Of a DNA stretch of 8,428 nucleotides, positions 5,950-8,428 are shown one piece after another. The DNA is from JBGPIT01 sp041485125. Lineage in GTDB: Bacteria > Desulfobacterota > Binatia > UTPRO1. How positions within the stretch are numbered: position 1 is the stretch's first letter; each line of letters starts with the position of its first letter. The stretch spans positions 1 through 8,428 of the forward strand of contig JBGPIT010000226.1 of assembly GCA_041485125.1 (NCBI GenBank). Reading direction: 5' to 3'. The position numbers and the translations under genes are program-made. Below the pieces are notes generated by a model that was given only the letters and a program-made list of their open reading frames with translations, did no database searches and had not been told where the DNA came from.

Positions 5950-7347
5950 GTGCTCTTCAATAGTCTCGAGTTCCTGATCTTCTACGTCGCGACGTTCGCG
6001 CTGTATTGCGCGCTCGCTCCGTTCGGCGCCTGGCGCCTCCAGAAGCTTCTCCTGCTGGTCGCGAGCCTCGTCTTCTACATGTCGTGGAGCGTGCCGTACG
6101 TGCTCCTGCTGCTCGGCATGGTGACGGTGTGCTACGTCACCGGCCTCGCGGTCTCGGCCGCCCCCGATGACGTCGCCCGGCGGCGGCGCGTCGCGGTCGG
6201 TGTCGGCGCGAGCCTCGCGATCCTCGCCTACTTCAAGTATCGCGGTTTCCTGCTTCAGAACCTCGCGTTCCTCGGCCTCGACCCCAGCCTCGGCGCGGTT
6301 CTGCTGCCGCTCGGCATCTCCTTTTATACGTTCCACGCGATCTCCTACATGGTCGACGTCTACCGTGGCGCGATCACGGCAGACCGCGACTTCCTCGACG
6401 TCGCGCTCTACCTGGCATTCTTCCCCCAGCTCGTCGCCGGGCCCATCACGCGCGCCAAGCAATTTCTCCCGCAGCTCGCGAGCCGGCGGCGGCCGTCGGC
6501 GGCCGTCGCGGAGCACGCGCTCATGCTCATCGCGCTCGGCCTCTTCAAGAAGGTCGTGTGCGCCGACGTCCTCGGAGAGTACGTCGACCAGGTCTTCAAG
6601 GCCGTCCAGGCGCAGCCCGGCGTCAATCTCGGCCTCGGGGCGTACGCCTACGCGTTCCAGATCTACTTCGACTTCTCCGGCTACTCCGACATGGCGATCG
6701 GCCTCGCCGCGCTCCTCGGGTTCGAGCTGCCGATCAACTTTCGTTTGCCCTACGTCGCCACCAATCCCTCGGACTTCTGGCGCCGCTGGCACGTCTCGCT
6801 CTCGACGTGGTTGCGCGACTATCTCTACGTCCCGCTCGGCGGCAACCGCCGCGGTCGGGGTCGCACCTACGTGAATCTCATGCTGACGATGATGCTCGGT
6901 GGCCTGTGGCACGGGGCGGCATGGAACTACGTGGCCTGGGGGACCTACCACGGTGGTCTGCTCGCGGGGCATCGTTGGTGGCGCGAGCGGCAGGACGAAT
7001 CGCTCGCGGTCGAGGTGCCGCGCGGCCGTCTCTTCCTGCACCGTCTCACGATGTTCCACCTCGCAGTCGTCGGCTGGGTGATCTTTCGGAGCGAGTCGGG
7101 GGGGGACATCGCGGCCTTTTTCGGCGGGCTGACGCGACCCGGTGTCGTGGTCACGCCGCCCTTCGTGCGGGCCGCGATCTGGACGGCGCTCGCCTTCGCC
7201 GTGCATCACCTCTGCGCCGAGCGTGACTTCGGCCGCCGCTTCCTCGCCCTGCCGCCGGTCGCCCAAGCGGCCTCGTACGCGACCGTCGCGGTGCTGGTCT
7301 TCCTCTTCTCGCCCGTGACCCAGCGGTTCATCTACTTTCAATTCTGA
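5950..7347 (+). CDS. MBOAT-family O-acyltransferase (AlgI/PatA type)
   Basis: A 465-residue polytopic inner-membrane protein of the membrane-bound O-acyltransferase family, of the AlgI branch. AlgI-type proteins take acyl (usually acetyl) groups from a cytoplasmic donor and pass them across the membrane for O-acylation of an exported polysaccharide. Landmarks: N-terminal LFNSLEFLIFY (2-12), FPQLVAGPI (158-166), YFDFSGYSDMAIGLA (239-253), NFRLPY (263-268), FWRRWHVSLSTWLRDYLY (276-293), the catalytic LWHG with H321, the second conserved H334 in GTYHGG, and the closing FIYFQF. Length is normal for the family (about 460-520). An in-frame TAG nine bases upstream makes the GTG at 5950 the earliest possible start, and it reproduces the family's usual N terminus. 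The SGNH-like gene begins eight bases after the stop, so they form an operon. The polymer that is modified cannot be told from this window. Confidence 0.96.
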   Translation: MLFNSLEFLIFYVATFALYCALAPFGAWRLQKLLLLVASLVFYMSWSVPYVLLLLGMVTVCYVTGLAVSAAPDDVARRRRVAVGVGASLAILAYFKYRGFLLQNLAFLGLDPSLGAVLLPLGISFYTFHAISYMVDVYRGAITADRDFLDVALYLAFFPQLVAGPITRAKQFLPQLASRRRPSAAVAEHALMLIALGLFKKVVCADVLGEYVDQVFKAVQAQPGVNLGLGAYAYAFQIYFDFSGYSDMAIGLAALLGFELPINFRLPYVATNPSDFWRRWHVSLSTWLRDYLYVPLGGNRRGRGRTYVNLMLTMMLGGLWHGAAWNYVAWGTYHGGLLAGHRWWRERQDESLAVEVPRGRLFLHRLTMFHLAVVGWVIFRSESGGDIAAFFGGLTRPGVVVTPPFVRAAIWTALAFAVHHLCAERDFGRRFLALPPVAQAASYATVAVLVFLFSPVTQRFIYFQF

Positions 7348-7355
7348 GCGCTGCG

Positions 7356-8428
7356 ATGTCCCGTCCGATCCGTACCGTCCTCTACTGCGTCCTGCTCTTG
7401 CTCGCGACCGTGTGGCTCGCGGCCCGTGCCGCACCGCCGCCACCGGCAGCGGACGAGGCCGAACGCGACGTCACCACGGAACAGATGGAATCGACGCTGG
7501 CATCCCTGCGCAGCGAGATCGCGAAGGGCGGGCGCCTCGTCATCGTCCTCGGCGACTCGTCGATGCTCGGGCACCTGCCGCTCGCGCCCAACGAGACGCT
7601 CGCGGCAATGCTCGAAGCCGGGGGGGAGCGGGCGGGGATCACGATCCGCGTCGTGGCGCACGACGGGTTCGATCCCGTCGCCTACTATCTGCTCGTCGAC
7701 GAGATCGCGGCGCTCCGGCCGGAGGCGGTCGTGCTGACGGCCAATCTCCAGGCTTTCACCGACAGCTGGTTCGGCCGCGTGCGCATGAAGCATCCGCAGC
7801 TCGCCGCGTTCGTCCGGCCGCGGCGCGTCCTCGAGGCGATCCGCCTGCCGCTCGAGCTCGCCGGGGTCAACGACGCCAGTCTCGTCGTCAAGCCGGCGCT
7901 GCGCGCGATCGGGGCGAGCGACCTGCCCGAGAAGATCGACGGCTATCGCACGCGTGTGCGAGAGCGACTCGACGCCATGCTCGCGGGCGGCGCGAAGACG
8001 GCGATGGCGGGCGGGGCGATCGCCGATGCGGCGCCGCTACCGCAAGCGGAGGTCACGCCCCCGCCCGCGCCGCCGCCTCCGCCGATGGCCCCATGGATGG
8101 GCGGAGCGCGACGCGCGCGACGGGGCAACGTCGGGCCACCCGCCGGACCACCGGGCGGACCACCCAGCCGCCCGCCGGTGATGGCGAAGACCGCGTTCCG
8201 ATTCACCGATCTCTATCCCGCCAATCTCGACCGTGAGCAGTCGACCGTCCGCGTTCTCGCGGCGACGGTCCGCGATCTCGTCGCGCGCGACGTCCGCACG
8301 ATCGTGATGCTGGCGCCATTGCATCTGCAGGCCTTGCGACTGACCCAGGCCTACACGCAGCGCAACATCCCGCAAGCGCTGCGCGTCATCGACGAGGTGG
8401 TGGTCGCGGGCGGCGGAATCCCCGTCGA
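7356..8428 (+). CDS. SGNH-hydrolase-like partner of the MBOAT acyltransferase (3' truncated by window)
   Basis: Open from ATG 7356 to the window end with no stop (357 codons visible). Residues 7-26 form a signal anchor or signal peptide (VLYCVLLLLATVWLAARAA), placing the rest in the periplasm. A Rossmann-like strand ends in VIVLGDSSMLG (62-72); GDS (66-68) fits the block I motif of SGNH hydrolases, with S68 as the probable nucleophile. VVLTANLQ (125-132) could hold the block with the oxyanion-hole Asn (N130). Two regions of likely fold (60-215 and 279-357) are separated by a proline/glycine-rich insert (about 228-276, with PPPAPPPPPM and GPPAGPPGGPP) that should be disordered. The catalytic Asp/His block is expected near the C terminus, beyond the window. 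Position directly behind the MBOAT gene, eight bases after its stop and without a clear ribosome site, suggests translational coupling. By analogy with AlgI/AlgJ/AlgX-type pairs it probably transfers the acyl group to the polymer outside the membrane. Confidence 0.85.
   Translation, partial: MSRPIRTVLYCVLLLLATVWLAARAAPPPPAADEAERDVTTEQMESTLASLRSEIAKGGRLVIVLGDSSMLGHLPLAPNETLAAMLEAGGERAGITIRVVAHDGFDPVAYYLLVDEIAALRPEAVVLTANLQAFTDSWFGRVRMKHPQLAAFVRPRRVLEAIRLPLELAGVNDASLVVKPALRAIGASDLPEKIDGYRTRVRERLDAMLAGGAKTAMAGGAIADAAPLPQAEVTPPPAPPPPPMAPWMGGARRARRGNVGPPAGPPGGPPSRPPVMAKTAFRFTDLYPANLDREQSTVRVLAATVRDLVARDVRTIVMLAPLHLQALRLTQAYTQRNIPQALRVIDEVVVAGGGIPV

Noticed and set aside
5839..7443. Minus-strand open frame of 534 codons opposite the MBOAT gene
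   Set aside because: It is Arg/Glu/Asp-rich and low in hydrophobic patterning, as expected for the antisense of a GC-rich gene, whereas the plus strand has full MBOAT motifs.
7412..8236. Plus-strand open frame of 274 codons within the SGNH-like gene
   Set aside because: It is Arg/Ala-rich without motifs; the overlapping frame from 7356 has a signal sequence, the GDSS motif and stays open to the window end.

Overview
This is a GC-rich bacterial window with dense gene packing and strong G/C bias at third codon positions. The secreted DUF1566 protein with cysteine-spaced helical repeats, next to an MBOAT/SGNH acetylation pair, suggests a deltaproteobacterial or Binatota-like lineage. That placement is an inference from gene style only; there is no marker gene here.

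Layout: bases 2-307 (+) are the end of a sensor histidine kinase. It converges on a minus-strand cluster read from about 4555 down to 334: a TIR-NACHT protein with two predicted membrane helices, an RseP-like site-2 protease homologue, and a secreted peroxiredoxin. The first two genes overlap by one base (TGATG), so they are very probably co-translated. The peroxiredoxin follows after 56 bases with its own strong Shine-Dalgarno sequence and may or may not belong to the same unit. Bases 4571-5096 hold no convincing intact gene; they contain a possible promoter for the TIR-NACHT gene and possible frameshifted remnants of a small zinc-ribbon gene. On the plus strand come a secreted DUF1566 protein (5097-5879), a GC-rich hairpin, an MBOAT O-acyltransferase (5950-7347) and, 8 bases later, an SGNH-like partner protein (7356 to the window end, incomplete).

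Most interesting is the TIR-NACHT / site-2-protease pair. The RseP homologue keeps the family's fold landmarks (GxG loop, a PDZ-like region, NLLPxPxL-GG) but has lost the catalytic machinery: HExxH reads YNAGH and the LDGG zinc-binding aspartate is asparagine. It therefore looks like a membrane-embedded pseudoprotease, translationally coupled to a TIR-NACHT protein with its own membrane anchor. I infer a membrane-tethered defence or stress-signalling module in which the dead protease may sense, scaffold or restrain the NACHT protein. I do not recognise this pairing as a described system.

The right-hand MBOAT/SGNH pair is an ordinary type of envelope polysaccharide O-acylation unit; the SGNH-like protein is unusual in carrying a long proline/glycine-rich insert.
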